A DNA stretch of 64,000 nucleotides from Lactuca virosa (taxonomy: Eukaryota > Streptophyta > Magnoliopsida > Asterales > Asteraceae). This document shows positions 1 through 11,544 of this stretch, piece by piece; position 1 is the stretch's first letter, and each line of letters starts with the position of its first letter. The notes beneath the pieces were generated by a model. That model was given only the letters and a program-made list of their open reading frames with translations. It was not told where the DNA came from and did not search any database. The DNA lies in NCBI GenBank assembly GCA_928212115.1, contig CAKMRJ010005745.1, positions 79,513,631-79,577,630 of the forward strand, in the 5' to 3' direction. The position numbers and the translations under genes are program-made.

Positions 1-2000
1 TGATCTAAAAAGAACTCATAGTGTTCGTTAAAACCGAGAGTAGGTATAAAAGAACCACCCAAATCTGACTTCGTATGAGGAAGTTATGATTTTTCGAAGT
101 TTTCAGTTAGTAGTAGGACAGCTAAAAACTCGAATTTTAGATCGAGTGATTTTTAGCCGACACGACCTAAACGAGAATCGAAGGTCTCGTAAATAGTGCA
201 GCACAACGGTAAAAAGTCTGACGAAAAACGGACGTCGGATGAAGAAGTTATGAATTTTTAACGGATTTCCTGTCCCGGTCTGTTAAAAATAATAATATAA
301 AAATTAAAGTCAGAATTAGCCGACGAAGTCTAAATGGAAGTTGTAGAATGTAATTTTACCTACGTGCGCATATAAAGAACGTCAAAAACGGAGCTCGTAT
401 GCGAAAGTTATGGATTTTAGAAGTTTTTGCACAAAAATCAAGAAAATTCGCATAGTCACGTTTTTGCCACGTCACTCTCGCTTAGAACGTGCCACATGTC
501 CGAAATTAGTGAGTCATGCGAGCCACGTGTCCGAGCTGCTGAGTCATCCGATCTCGTGAGCTGATCCGAAGTGGTCCACTAAGAAGGCGACACGTACCCT
601 TTAGCACATGTCCGAACCCTCGCATGAAGCCACGGATGCCCCTACTTCGGACCTAGACCTCGGTCCAATCACAAGAGGCCAGCAACCCTTCGCATGCGCA
701 GCCATGTGCGTGCCCTCCCTGCGAGCCCTCGGATCAGCACCACTTGGAGGCTTCTCAATCGTCCGATCAGGAGCTTCGGCCCCTATAAATAGAAGGTTGC
801 GAGCCTTCTCGGATACATTTAGAAAATCACCATCTTTCACCCCTTTCTTCATATTTTCTTCATCTTAACATCCCCCAAAGCCCCGGGATCTATTATAAGC
901 CCCGGAATACGCCACGAAGTGCCCGTGAAGCCCGGGAAATTTATCTTTTGAGTTTCGAAGCCCGACCTTTGCAGAGCCCAGTTTCTAAATAAAACTCCCG
1001 GTTTTATTAGAAACGAACGTTTTAGAACACGAATTGCTGCCCGATTATCATCAAATCATGTGAGTGTGTAGTTACTTTGCCTTTACACATAGATATGAAG
1101 TATTTAGCTTAAAATACGTGCTATGTGTAAATATGTTAATTGTTTATTTGAGGTGACTGTTGAATAGATGTTTTTATACAAGTTTTTAAATGTATATGTA
1201 TTTTATCTACAAATATGTTGGGGTAGAACATGGGTAGATAAAATATTCGGTCGGTGTTAAAAATGATGAGAGGCCTCTCGGGTCGGTGTTGTTTGTTGTT
1301 GGTGTTATTGGTGAAGTTGTCTAACTAGACGTAGTATAGATGACGACCCACGGACCTTCAGACAGTCCAGTGGCACACTAGCAGGTTCGCAACTTGTAGG
1401 TGTGTTGATGAACTAAATGTTCATTGGTGTACTCCAATCCCCCTCATGGTTGCCTTTAGGACATGTATGGCTGAGGAGTCCCCTTAGCAGTAGTGTCCAA
1501 CTCGATGATATTCCTTAGGCTAAGTCCCTTGTGTTAGGTGTTTAGGGGACGTAAAGTGAGGACAACGGGGATAAGGGTAATCAGGGTTATTGTTGATTGG
1601 TGAACTTAATAAGTTATTATTCTTGTGGGTTGAAAACCCTATATTGCTCACCAGGCTCCCAAGCCTGACCCACTCAGCTTTTTTATGATTACAGTATAGT
1701 GGACCCCGAGCATAGTCGGAGGACGATGAGAGATTTTGGATTATAGACCAGTAGTTGTAAATAACTGTTGAAAGGCTTATAATGTCTTGTTTATGCTTTT
1801 GATCTGTATCGGAACATGACATCCCGAGGTTTTGATATATATGAAAAAATATATACCTTCTTAAAGAAGGGTTTTGATAAATTTTATCATTTTATTTTGG
1901 GGACCTATTCCGCAACATCTTTTGAAAAGATTTCTCTGATTTTATTTTAAAAGCATAAATTAAATCGGTCTTTCTGGCTGAGAAATTGGGGGATGTCACA
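1..2000 (+). repeat. LTR of gypsy element M (left end outside window)
   Basis: Long terminal repeat, read on the plus strand. It ends GGGGGATGTCACA at 2000 and is followed at once by a tRNA-Met-type primer binding site. A TATA box (TATAAATA) lies at 784-791, about 1.2 kb before the LTR end. Upstream of it are three diverged copies of a TATGAGGAAGTTATGATTTT-like module (about 73, 237 and 393) and three copies of a GCCACRTGTCCGA-like motif (about 493-620). The start is not in the window, so the LTR is at least 2 kb. The short ORFs at 601-868 and 1520-1822 look like chance frames. Confidence 0.8.
784..791 (+). promoter_or_regulatory. TATA box of LTR M
   Basis: TATAAATA followed by GAAGG. Its position inside an LTR and its match to the TATAAATAGAGG of solo LTR N (7452) support a retrotransposon core promoter. 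Confidence 0.65.
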
Positions 2001-2001
2001 G

Positions 2002-2013
2002 TTGTATCAGAGC
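2002..2013 (+). other. Primer binding site of element M
   Basis: TTGTATCAGAGC directly after the LTR end matches the plant initiator tRNA-Met primer binding site (TGGTATCAGAGC) with one change. It fixes the LTR/internal border and the plus orientation. Confidence 0.8.
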
Positions 2014-2380
2014 ATTAGTTTAAGCGAACTAAGAACTATCTACGATTTCTAGACTTTTAAACTTAGAATGCTAAGTGATGATTGTGAGGTGAGTGTCTTA
2101 CCATATTTTAGACATGAGAACTAGTTTATTTTAGGAAAAGTGGCCTAAAATGCCTTTATGTTGCTAAATGCTATATGTTGCCATTATATTGCCATTATTT
2201 GTTCGGATCTATGGTCTGTTGCCGACCGGATCTGGGAAACCTTATTGTTGTAGGATCTAAAGCGTATGATTACGAGATTAGAACTAACATGTAACCATTT
2301 CGGAGTGATAAGGGATGATTAAAATTAAATCTAACAAGGATAAGACCTAAATTCGCCTTATTCGGTATATAGATTGTAAT

Positions 2381-3341
2381 GGCAAAAACTAGAAGTGGAG
2401 CGGGAAATGCAAACAGAAACCAACAACCTCAAACTCAAGTTGGTGGAACAGGTGCCGATAGTAGGAGCTGCACCGAACCCATCACTATGGCTGGAGGTAC
2501 GAACTATGATTCAGACCATGATGGCTGAACAGAGGGAGGAGTTTAGGCAAATGTTGTTGAACAACAGGGATGAACCTTCAGTTCCTGTTGAACGACGTGA
2601 ACTAAATGACGATCGATCTGAAGAAGGGAACAACGGACAACAGCAGATCGGTTGGTCATAGTGAACCGCTTTTGGGTTGGGAGAAAAAAAACCACGAAGA
2701 TAGAGTGGGAGAGAAATGGGTGCAAGTATAAGGACTTTATGACTTGCAAGCCATCAACCTTCACTGGAAAAGAAGATCCTGTCGGAGTTATGGACTGGAT
2801 TTCGGAAATGGAGTTGGCTTTCATGGACTTGTGATTGCCAAGGCAAGTTACAAACCACCTTTGCAGTGCGTCAGTTCAGGGGTAGTGCTGCTCGTTGGTG
2901 GAATACATTTGGGGAAAACCTTAAAGCCCTAATGAGCCACTACAAATGACTTGGGCAGAGTTCTTGGTGCACTTTAAGTGCAAGTACTGCTCGGCCCAAA
3001 ACGTACTTGAGTTAGAAAACCAATTTCTAACGTTGCAGAAGGGGAGTATGGACTGTTGACGAGTATTACGAATAACTTCACAGAAAAAATGGAGTTTGCT
3101 TTGGCGTATGTCCCCAGATGAGCTGGCGAAAATTGACAGGTACGCAAAGGGACTTCCATGGAGTATGCAGTGCCAGTACATCAGGCACTTACTTTTGAGG
3201 CCAGCTATATGGGCTGCCAAGTCTGTTTGAAGAAGATATGATCAAGGGGAGAGCCGCCAGCAAGGTTGAAGTTGGCGAAAAGAGAAAGTTTGAAAGAAAC
3301 GTCCAGGTTCCAATAAAAAGAACAAATTCTCTAAGTCTGGT
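2381..3341 (+). pseudogene. Decayed gag of gypsy element M
   Basis: Gag begins around the ATG at 2381 (MAKTRSGAGNANRNQQPQ) but changes frame repeatedly. One frame (2395-2661) gives an N-terminal helical stretch. The next (2652-2834) gives the capsid signature FTGKEDPVGVMDWISEMELA, typical of plant gypsy gag. Further fragments follow in shifted frames, including RQFRGSAARWWNTFGENLKA near 2870-2930. Several indels are needed to connect them, so no full capsid protein can be made. The nucleocapsid continues in the fused ORF at 3342-4070. Confidence 0.7.
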
Positions 3342-4070
3342 TTGAGAAAATTCGGAGGAGGAGCCGAAGCCAAATGGTGTGACAAGTGCAAGAAGAAACA
3401 TGCTGGGAAGTGCAGCATGGAACTCACTTGTTACAAGTGTGGAAAGCAAGGGCCTTATGCCAATAATTGCACCTTCACTAATAGCGTCTGTCATGGGTGC
3501 CATGAAGAAGGGCATATTTTGAGGGATTGCCCGAAGAAGAAGGACGCGGCAAATATTGAAGCTGTGATGAAGTGGGAACAACCAAAAAGTCCTACGGAGA
3601 TTCGAAGCTTTTTAGGATTAGCCGGATATTATCGCCGATTTATCCAAGGCTTTTCTTCGATCGCTACTCCATTAACAGCTTTGACCCACAAAGGAGCTAC
3701 TTATGCTTGGAATGAAAAGCATAAGGAGGCCTTTGAAAAGCTAAAGAAGAGACTGTGTGAAGCACCGATTCTTTCGTTACCTGAAGGAGTTGATGACTTC
3801 GCAGTCTATAGTGATGCCTCTAGAGTTGGGTTAGGTTGTGTTCTGACCCAAAGGGAAAAAGTGATAGCGTATGCATCGAGGCAATTGAAAGAGCATGAAA
3901 AGAACTACCCCACTCATGATTTAGAGTTGGCAGCGGTAGTATTCGCCTTAAAGATATGGAGGCACTATCTTTACGGTTGGTCTACTTTGTTCGCCTTAAA
4001 GAACTACCCCACTCATGATTTAGATTTAGAGTTGGTCTACTTTGTTCACAATTTTTCTCATAATTTTTAA
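3342..4070 (+). pseudogene. Gag zinc-knuckle fused in frame to RT thumb/RNase H (element M)
   Basis: An open frame of 242 codons that joins two parts normally more than a kilobase apart. Residues 13-63 are gag nucleocapsid. One knuckle is intact (C50-X2-C53-X4-H58-X4-C63); the other, C30/C33/C43, has Pro where His should be. From about residue 70 the sequence is the end of reverse transcriptase (IRSFLGLAGYYRRF, residues 87-100) and RNase H, with YSDAS at 156-160 (likely catalytic Asp158), IAYASRQLKEHEKNYPTHDLE and the KIWRHYLYG block. Protease and the RT catalytic core are absent, so an internal deletion made the fusion. The last 30 residues come from a rearranged tail. It is a deletion product; expression is unknown. 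Confidence 0.8.
3975..4047. repeat. Templated filler at the M/E breakpoint
   Basis: The end of M contains re-copied patches of its own RNase H sequence. Bases 3998-4024 repeat 3899-3925 (27 nt), 3990-4001 repeat 3942-3953, and a 17-nt string GTTGGTCTACTTTGTTC occurs at 3976-3992 and again at 4031-4047. The sequence then changes at once into LTR family E. Such patchwork is typical of error-prone end joining with template switching. Confidence 0.7.
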
Positions 4071-5605
4071 TGGCCTCTAACAAGTGTGAAATTGCTCACC
4101 TTCACAGACTGGTCCGAAATTATTTCAAATCTGATAGGCAGTTTTGTAAAATTCGCCAAAAATTGTAGACAAATCGTATGAAAACGTGAGAGTAGTCATT
4201 TTAAAGGTATAAACCTGAACAGTTCGAGATTGGACCAAAACGTTTCTGTGAAGGGCTGATTTTTGAGTTTAGTTTATAGATCTTTGAACACAACACTCAT
4301 TTTTACTATTTTGAGTGTATAAATCCCAGATCTGCTAGTTTACATGTATTATATGTGATAACACATACTTTTCTCAAGGTTTTCATGTAGATCCAAGTGA
4401 TAAACTTAATATTCTTAACTTATTTTTAGATTTATGAAGTAAATAGCACATAATCACCAAATAAGTCATGAAAAACACACATATTCATGCATATACACAT
4501 AGATCTACATAAAGCAACTTGTATTCTCCTCCAAAACCAAGTAAGAACCGAAAATAGGGGGTATGAACTCACCTTGGGGTGATGGATCGGTTTTGATGAA
4601 GAAGTGGAAGAAGATTTTTGATCCTAGCAAGCTTTCTTGAGTAGATCTTGAACTTAGATGGTTCTAAGAACATGATCCACAAAATATGGGTGTAAGAGGA
4701 GATTTTTGAAGAGATCAAGAAGTTAAATCATAGATCTAAGTAAGTACTTACCAAAGATGATGATCTAGATGAAGATCCTCTTAAAACTACACACCAAAAC
4801 TCAAAAATTTAGAGAGGAAAGGAAGGTTATTGAGTGAGTTATTGAGAGTGTTTGAAAGAGGTGAAGATGGTGGGATGAGTTGTGATTCTCGGCCATAACT
4901 AAAGGAGATGGAAGTGAGAGTATCAAGAGGTTAATATATAATGATTAAAGGTGTAGATGCTTAGATATATGTGAGTTTCTTTGCCTAGATTACCATTAGA
5001 TAAAACTTAGGTGGCAAGCTTACAATAATCTTGTTTTCTTCCTTTTTTTGTTTTGTTATTGGGCCGAGAGGGAGAAAGAAGAGAAGAAAGGAGGAGTGGT
5101 TTAGGCCTTTAGTGCTTGATTTCGATATTATGGGGCCCAAATGGATGGTTCTCGGCCCATTGGGCCCCTTATTAAGGTTCTCGACCCATTGGGCCCCTTA
5201 TTAAGGTTCTCGGCCCACTGGAAGTCCAATAGGTAATTTATGGTCCATTAGGACTAATGGAAACATTTATGGCCCAACAAGGCCCATTTGGGATAAAAGA
5301 GCCCTTTTAGGTCCACATGGCCCAAAATGCTAAAGTTTTATGAATGTGGTCCATTTAGAGCCCAATTGGGGTTCCTAGACCCAAGATGATGAAGTTGGAG
5401 ATTTATTGGTCCATTAGACCCAATAAGAGAATCCTAGTCCATAATGAACTTGAGCCGGGATTTCTAGGGTTTCCAACCCTTATTTGAATATATGAGATGT
5501 ATTTGAACGAGAATAGAGTATAGTATTCACTTAGAGTACAGGCTTTTACAATAGATGATGTTTTCCTGAGAATAGAATTTCCTAGCAAAAATGCTAGTTG
5601 TGACA
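4050..5605 (-). repeat. LTR fragment E, related to the LTR of element C
   Basis: About 4060-4270 and 4550-4600 match parts of the C LTR (52380-52560 and 52700-52740), including CACAGACTGGTCCGAA, GATAGGCAGTTTTGTAAAA and GGTATGAACTCACCTT. The element would read on the minus strand as C does. The low-coordinate half of the LTR is missing, cut at the filler junction. A block rich in GGCCCA/TGGGCC lies at 5128-5420. The right end near TAGTTGTGACA (5605) is a tentative call from its similarity to the C LTR end. Confidence 0.6.
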
Positions 5606-5885
5606 ACTCTGAAGTTAGGACAACTTGTGAATTTGTGCATTGGGTTCTTTAGAGTTGAAGAAGTCACATACCACTTAGACTCTAGCTCAACACTGTCATC
5701 AGAAAGAAACATTGTGACTACGTAATTTTCCAAAATCGAATGCATTTGAAAGTCTTGTGGGCTTTATTGCTAAAAAATAAAACGAATGTTGAATCGTAAA
5801 ACGATGTCAGAATATATGGAATTTAATGGAGATTTTCCTTACCATGTAAGGAGGATAATTGGGCGTCCATCGGGTAACCAGGTAA
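5606..5885. other. Unassigned spacer between E and D
   Basis: About 280 bp with no recognised coding or repeat signature. A short minus-strand frame crosses the E boundary (5527-5745), but nothing in it is recognisable. Confidence 0.3.
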
Positions 5886-6154
5886 TATAACGTCCCAAAA
5901 AATCATGATATAAATTTTCATTTTTCAAACCCATTTTCATAAACCATAAGGTATAAAAAACATTGTTTCCAAATCATAGCCATAAAAATCAGAGTATTAA
6001 AATCTCTCAAAAATAAATATCAGCAGGGGGATGTGTACGATCACGCATTTGCCTTGCCCTGATCATCTGAAATACCTGAAACCATGAAAGCAAACTGTAA
6101 GCCAAATCTTAGTGAGTTCTCTCAAAATACCCCTGCGCACAAGGCCTACAACAC

Positions 6155-6305
6155 AAGGCTGGACCGCCACCTGAGCCTTCAGCTATAAGCTGGACCGCTC
6201 CCGAGCATTCAACATAAGTCAGACCGCTCCTTTGGGCCTATAGTATCAACTGGACCGCTCGGGTATATGGGACTTCAACACAAAGTAGGACCGCCTCAAC
6301 CCAAC
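6155..6305. repeat. Tandem CTGGACCGCTC-type repeat in LTR D
   Basis: Five imperfect units of about 28-35 bp, each centred on CTGGACCGC or a close variant (CAGACCGCTC, TAGGACCGCC). They sit in the same relative place as the tandem repeats of LTR A and LTR B. Confidence 0.75.
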
Positions 6306-6719
6306 CACAATATGTCGACATATGCACATAAACAAATAACCAACTAGCATAGGTAATTACACAGTTCTACCAATGCAACATATAACTATAGCATAGAAAC
6401 ATCCTATACCCAAGGATACATAACACAATCTAGTGGGCTGACAGTGGGTCCTTCGACTCATGAGTACAGTGAGGAAAATTCATCTCAAAGTCTAAAAGAT
6501 AGTTGAACTAAACACTAATCCAAATACCGGCTCTACAAGTCACCTATACAACAAATAGGTACCAAGCCTTAATCTACCACTTAAATTACTCAATTTGACC
6601 TAAAGTCAAAGTTGATCAACGTCAACGGTCAACTTCTAGTTGACCTACTCCATGCGTACAAGATGCTCTATGCCCCACGTAGAGCATAAGGCTATAAAAC
6701 AGACAGAAAGGAGGCTACA

Positions 6720-8909
6720 TGTAACAATTGGGAATTTTACGTCATCAGTTGTCACTAAAGACTGGCATCAATCTTTTTCATATTGAAGGAAAATATGATC
6801 AGTTAAATGATAATAATAGAGTAAAAAATGAGTGACCAAAAAGTTATATCAATTTTACGATGGTTAGTGTATTTGGAAAGTACACAACAAAGTGATCCCA
6901 AGGATATAAATGTTGCAAAAATCTGACTCCGATCGGAGGAGTTATGATTTTATAAAAGATAAAAATCAACCGCGTTAATAACGCTATTAACGCCAAAATA
7001 GCATATAGAGATCGGTTGAGTTTCGACTGACGTCGCCAAAAGGAAAATCGTAGTAACCCGTAAGATAAGGACTTGGAAAGGAAAAAGGTCAAAAAAGGAG
7101 TCCGTATGAAGGAGATATGATTTTTAGAAAAGTATAACTTACGGGTTAAAAATGAAAGTCATAATTTGACAACGCGACATTTAGGAAAGTTGTAGTACTA
7201 GTAGAGAGCTACACAAATATATAAAGAGGGTAAGAAACAAGATTCATATAAGGAAGATATGAATTTTTATAAAAGATTTAGGGGTGCATGCGAAGTTCGC
7301 GTCATGCCCGTCGCGCACACCTGACACCCAGATTCGTCGAAGATTAGGGAGACGTGGACCATCAGAAGTATGAGACGTGGCAAGCTGTGGATGGAGCCAC
7401 GAAGCGAGTACACGCCGCGCATGAAGTGCGTCGCGCGCACATTCACTATAAATAGAGGTGCTCACTTTTTGATTTTCTCATCCCAAAGACTTTTCCAAAC
7501 ATTCTCTCTATACCTATCAAATTGTTTCGGAGACCCTCTTGATGACGCAAAGCTTCGGATGCAATGGCTCGGATGCTTCAGAATATGAAACTGGATACCC
7601 TTTTACTATTTTAAATGTTTTACGAGGGAATACATGCCTATCAAATGGTTTTATCAAAATACATTTATATCTATAAATATCAAATTATTTTATAAAGCTT
7701 AAAGCCTTAGGATAATGTAGCTATTGATACTATGCCTAATTGTAAACTATGATATTACGCCTAAGAGATATGATGCCCGATAGCCTAGGAAGAGATAATA
7801 CCTAGATGTTATAATGGCCAAATCCCTAGGATAACGTTGTACCTTGAAGTTATGTTGGTCAAATATAAGTATATGCAATGTACTTAGTAGTTACTCTGCC
7901 CAAATATCTTGTTTTCAAATAACCATAATTAGGGTATGTATAAGGATACTTATATATACAAAATAATTATGAGATAAAAAGTTATAATTATCAAATATAA
8001 GATAAAAGATTTATGTTGTGATAGTTATAGGAAATACCTAGGAAGGATAAAAGATAAAAGATAAAAGATAAATACCTAAGGTCAATGAGTTAGTGAGCTG
8101 TTAATATTCATCCAAAGGCCTTGATTAAATTCGGCATTCCCCGATACCTATAATCATTAATCTTGCGAGATTTAGAAAGTTATGTATAGATCTATACGGG
8201 GTCTGACAACCCCACATGCGATTGCTAGCTACAATCCCGACATGATAACTTTCTTATTATTCATTATTCTACGTCCGATGAAGCATCGTGGCGGGGCAAA
8301 TTATTAGTCAAACAACGTCGATTATAGGGGCTCATGGTAATACATTAGATCACCTTAGAGATCAGACTACCATTAGGGACGCCTTCTAATGGTAAATAAA
8401 ATACGTTAGGATTAGATAAACATCCTAGAGATAATAAGATAGGATTGTTAGATATCCTAGAGATAATAAGATAGGATTAATAGATATCCCAAGAGATAAT
8501 AAGAAAGGATCGTTAGATGTCCTGTAAAATAGTAAATTCGGATTAATAAATATATCCAAAAAAAGATAATAAGATAGGATCGTTAGATATCCTAAAAGAT
8601 AGTAAGCAACGGTTGATAAAATACATTACGAAATGTTTTTCTAAAAGAAAAGGATTCTTAAATTAATTCAACCAAATAAAAGCCAAAAACTATAAAAACG
8701 TGTGCACTCACCAACATCAAGTTGACGTTTTCAAAAGTCGCATGTGTTCCTAGGATGGAGTAGAGATCAAGTCAAGGACGGATTATCAACATGAAGACTT
8801 GTAGATTTTTCGTTTAAACATGTAATTATGATTGGCTCTCTGTGATTTGGGAAATATTTATACTGTCACCACTCAACATTTTTCGCTATCGGTCGGGGAG
8901 GGTGTGACA
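6720..8909 (+). mobile_element. Solo LTR N inserted in LTR D
   Basis: It starts TGTAACAATTGG and ends GGGTGTGACA, about 2.19 kb. Flanks CTACA (6715-6719) and CTACG (8910-8914) fit a 5-bp target-site duplication with one change, and the two D halves join cleanly across it. A TATA box TATAAATAGAGG (7452) gives plus orientation. Three modules like TATGAAGGAGATATGATTTT lie upstream (about 6940, 7103 and 7243), as in LTR M. No internal region or second LTR remains, so it is probably the product of LTR-LTR recombination. Confidence 0.8.
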
Positions 8910-9743
8910 CTACGTGCTATGTAGCCTGATTTACGCCATGCGTAGGGCGCTGATTCCATAAGTTCTTAATACAGAAGGACACCACATTCAATTCTCATGT
9001 ATGGACCTAATAATTGTCCTAAATTATAAAGTTCTAATCTTTATGCATTTGCATGGCTTACAAGGGCTTAAAGGCAAACCCTAACCTCATGACAACTTCT
9101 AAAGTCCAAAAACTCATGCGGGGATGGTTGGAACTAGCCAAGATCCCATTTTTATGACTTAACACCCTCAAATACATCTGGAAATGCACTCTACAAGGTC
9201 TAGAGTAGCTTATACTCAAATGGACCAAAGTAATGGGACAAAAAGGGTATAAACATCAAGAACCTAGTTAGATTTATCAAAGGAAGTATAAATGTGTAAG
9301 CTTTATACCTTCTTGAGATCAATGAGAGCCAAAAGGTCTTAGATCCACAAGCTTGAGCACTCCAAGTCTTAAACAATGGGGTCTTCATTCTACAAAGTGC
9401 ACCAAAATAACACACAAGGACCTTAAATATCACTCAAGGGAATTAGGGTTTTGAGAGATGTGCAACAAGGGGTGGATGATGATGATGATGAGAAGGCCCT
9501 CAAGGGGTTAGAGACCTTAAATAGGGCTCACAACCCCGAAAATCAGGGTTTTACAAACACGCGACTACACCCTACGTAACTAGCTCTATGCCCAACGTAG
9601 AGCATTTAAGTTCCATGTTCAGCTTTCCTCCTACGCACTGCGTAGGAGGCTGTCCTACGCCCCACGTAGGACCAAATCACCCAAATCTTAAGACTTTTCA
9701 ATAAAAGGTAAATGAAGCATACCTGTAAAGATCGGGTGTTACA

Positions 9744-11420
9744 AGTGCTTAACCAAATTTGGATACAATCACAACTCTTTTTGGCTTTATTGTTAAAAAA
9801 ATCAGTACTTAATTATAAATGACGCTTTAAAGAAGAATGTAAAGACTTTAAAGAAGATTGTTAGCATTCGACTTTTAATACTTACTCTAGGGCGTGTTTA
9901 GCAACGAGCTTTTAATAGATTATAGCTTTTAACTTTTAACAAAAAGCTCGATTTAAATAATTATTTTGTGGAGTACGAACTTTTAGCATTTGCCATTTAG
10001 TTTAAACAAAAAATTTCTAATCTAAAAGTTACCGCATGTAACTTTTATGAAAAAGCTACTTGAGTTTTTTAATCAACTTTTTGAACTATTTTATTTATTT
10101 ATTATATTTCACATTTAACTTCTAGATGTGTGTTTTTTTATATAATTTTATATATTTCAAAAGTTTTTTATTTACTTTTGTCAAACAATTATATAACAAA
10201 TAAAAACTACAACTTCCGGTTACCAACTAATTTTATTTAAAATAAAATAATAAATAATAACTAACTTTACAATGAATATTGATTGCTTATATTTTAAACC
10301 TCTTTTGTATTTTATATCAACTTGATGTGTCATTTCATAGTTTTTTTAGAGGAAAAATACCTATTTTATTTTGAAAATGTGACATTACAAAACGATGATA
10401 AATCAATTTAAATACGTAGCTTAGGAATATGTGTAGTTAAATATGATGAAAAAAGTGGAAGCTACAAAATAATTTGTATTATAAGGAAATAACTTTCATC
10501 AAAAAGTTAACGGATCAAATTTAATAGAAATAATCATAAAAAATAAAAAATATCGAAATAATATTTTTCTATAACTTACTATGAAGTTGGTGGCGGTCGA
10601 TGGTTGGGCAGCAAGAGTAGAGAGGAGGTGTCAGGGCAACGACGATGGAGGTAAGCTATTACAATGAGGTGAACATATACAGTAATGGCGGTGGGAAGGA
10701 CTTAGACGACCACAGTGGTGGTGGTGTGATGTCAACAGTAGAAAGACAAGTTGAAAAATGTATTGTTTGTCCTTAAAGTAAGATGAGAGAAAATAAAATC
10801 ACATCTAAGATAAAATAAAGATTGATTTACACTTAGTAAAAACCCACACTCGTTTTTTTGTTAATTACCATTTGTTTTCTAATTTTTTTCTTGTACACAC
10901 AATGAGGTCAAAAAAAAAAAAGGAAAGAGACGGATGACTCAGTCAAGAGGTTGGAAGTTATCAAATGCTGGGGTAAAATAGATAAAAAGGAAATGTAGTA
11001 TTCATAATTGGTATTATTGACTAAAAGCGTCAAAGTGGTCAAAAAAAGTTTGGCAAAAGTCTGAACATAAAAACTTTATTATTTTTAAGACCATTGAAAA
11101 TTAATTATATACAATGTTTGTAAAAATAGATTAGAAATTATTTGTATTTATAATCTTGCCAAATTAAAAATATCAATTGATTCCTAAACGATTATAAGAG
11201 TTCTTATTTTAATTTTTTAATAGAATATAATTCCTTAACAGATACATCCTCTAGCACAAATAAGCCAAGTTACCCAACCAATGACATTATCTTTCAACAC
11301 AAAACTGGCTGTTGCCGGTCACATTCACCAATAACTCTGACTCAATAACCTGTAATATCAGGTTTCCGGTTGGTTAACGACTCAATAATTTATCTCCTTC
11401 GGTGTTCATCCACATCCGCA
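9744..11420. other. AT-rich intergenic region upstream of the gene
   Basis: No convincing coding sequence. A possible hAT-type MITE start (TAGGGCGTGTTTAGCAA near 9888) has no clear partner end. A purine/G-rich patch lies at 10580-10740. It is one of the few parts of the window with no LTR-element signature. Confidence 0.5.
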
Positions 11421-11426
11421 GACACC

Positions 11427-11434
11427 TATATATA
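11427..11434 (+). promoter_or_regulatory. TATA box of the DUF7054-like gene
   Basis: CCTATATATACTACC lies about 300 bp before the start codon, at a plausible distance for a plant core promoter with a 5' UTR of about 260 bp. Confidence 0.5.
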
Positions 11435-11544
11435 CTACCACATCCTTCAGGTCTTGGATGTCGGCTTCCCTCGTTAAAGCCTATAGTTTTCTCTCATATT
11501 AGCCCGTGATTCCTTTATTATTTACTCTTATGCCATTCTAGGTT

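Larger units (their letters stand above)
5886..9743 (-). repeat. LTR of gypsy family D, split by solo LTR N
   Basis: Two halves, 5886-6719 and 8910-9743, together make one LTR of about 1.67 kb. It reads on the minus strand and is related to the LTR of element A: both begin TGTAACACCCG on the minus strand and share the block with a GTTGACTTTGAC-like run and a tandem repeat near the other end. TATTTAAGG on the minus strand (about 9511-9519) is a likely TATA box. The left terminus is TATAACGTCC. Flanking bases (GGTAA and AGTGC) do not form a target-site duplication, so a clean solo LTR is not proven. Confidence 0.7.

Noticed and set aside
601..868. Overlapping ORFs on both strands in LTR M
   Set aside because: They lie across the LTR promoter, mirror each other and have no domain; chance frames in GC-richer sequence.
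5886..9743. LTR D as a clean solo LTR
   Set aside because: Ends resemble LTR termini but flanks (GGTAA and AGTGC) do not match, so origin by simple LTR-LTR recombination is not supported.
9888..10230. Possible hAT-type MITE beginning TAGGGCGTGTTTAGC
   Set aside because: No matching inverted end or 8-bp duplication could be found.
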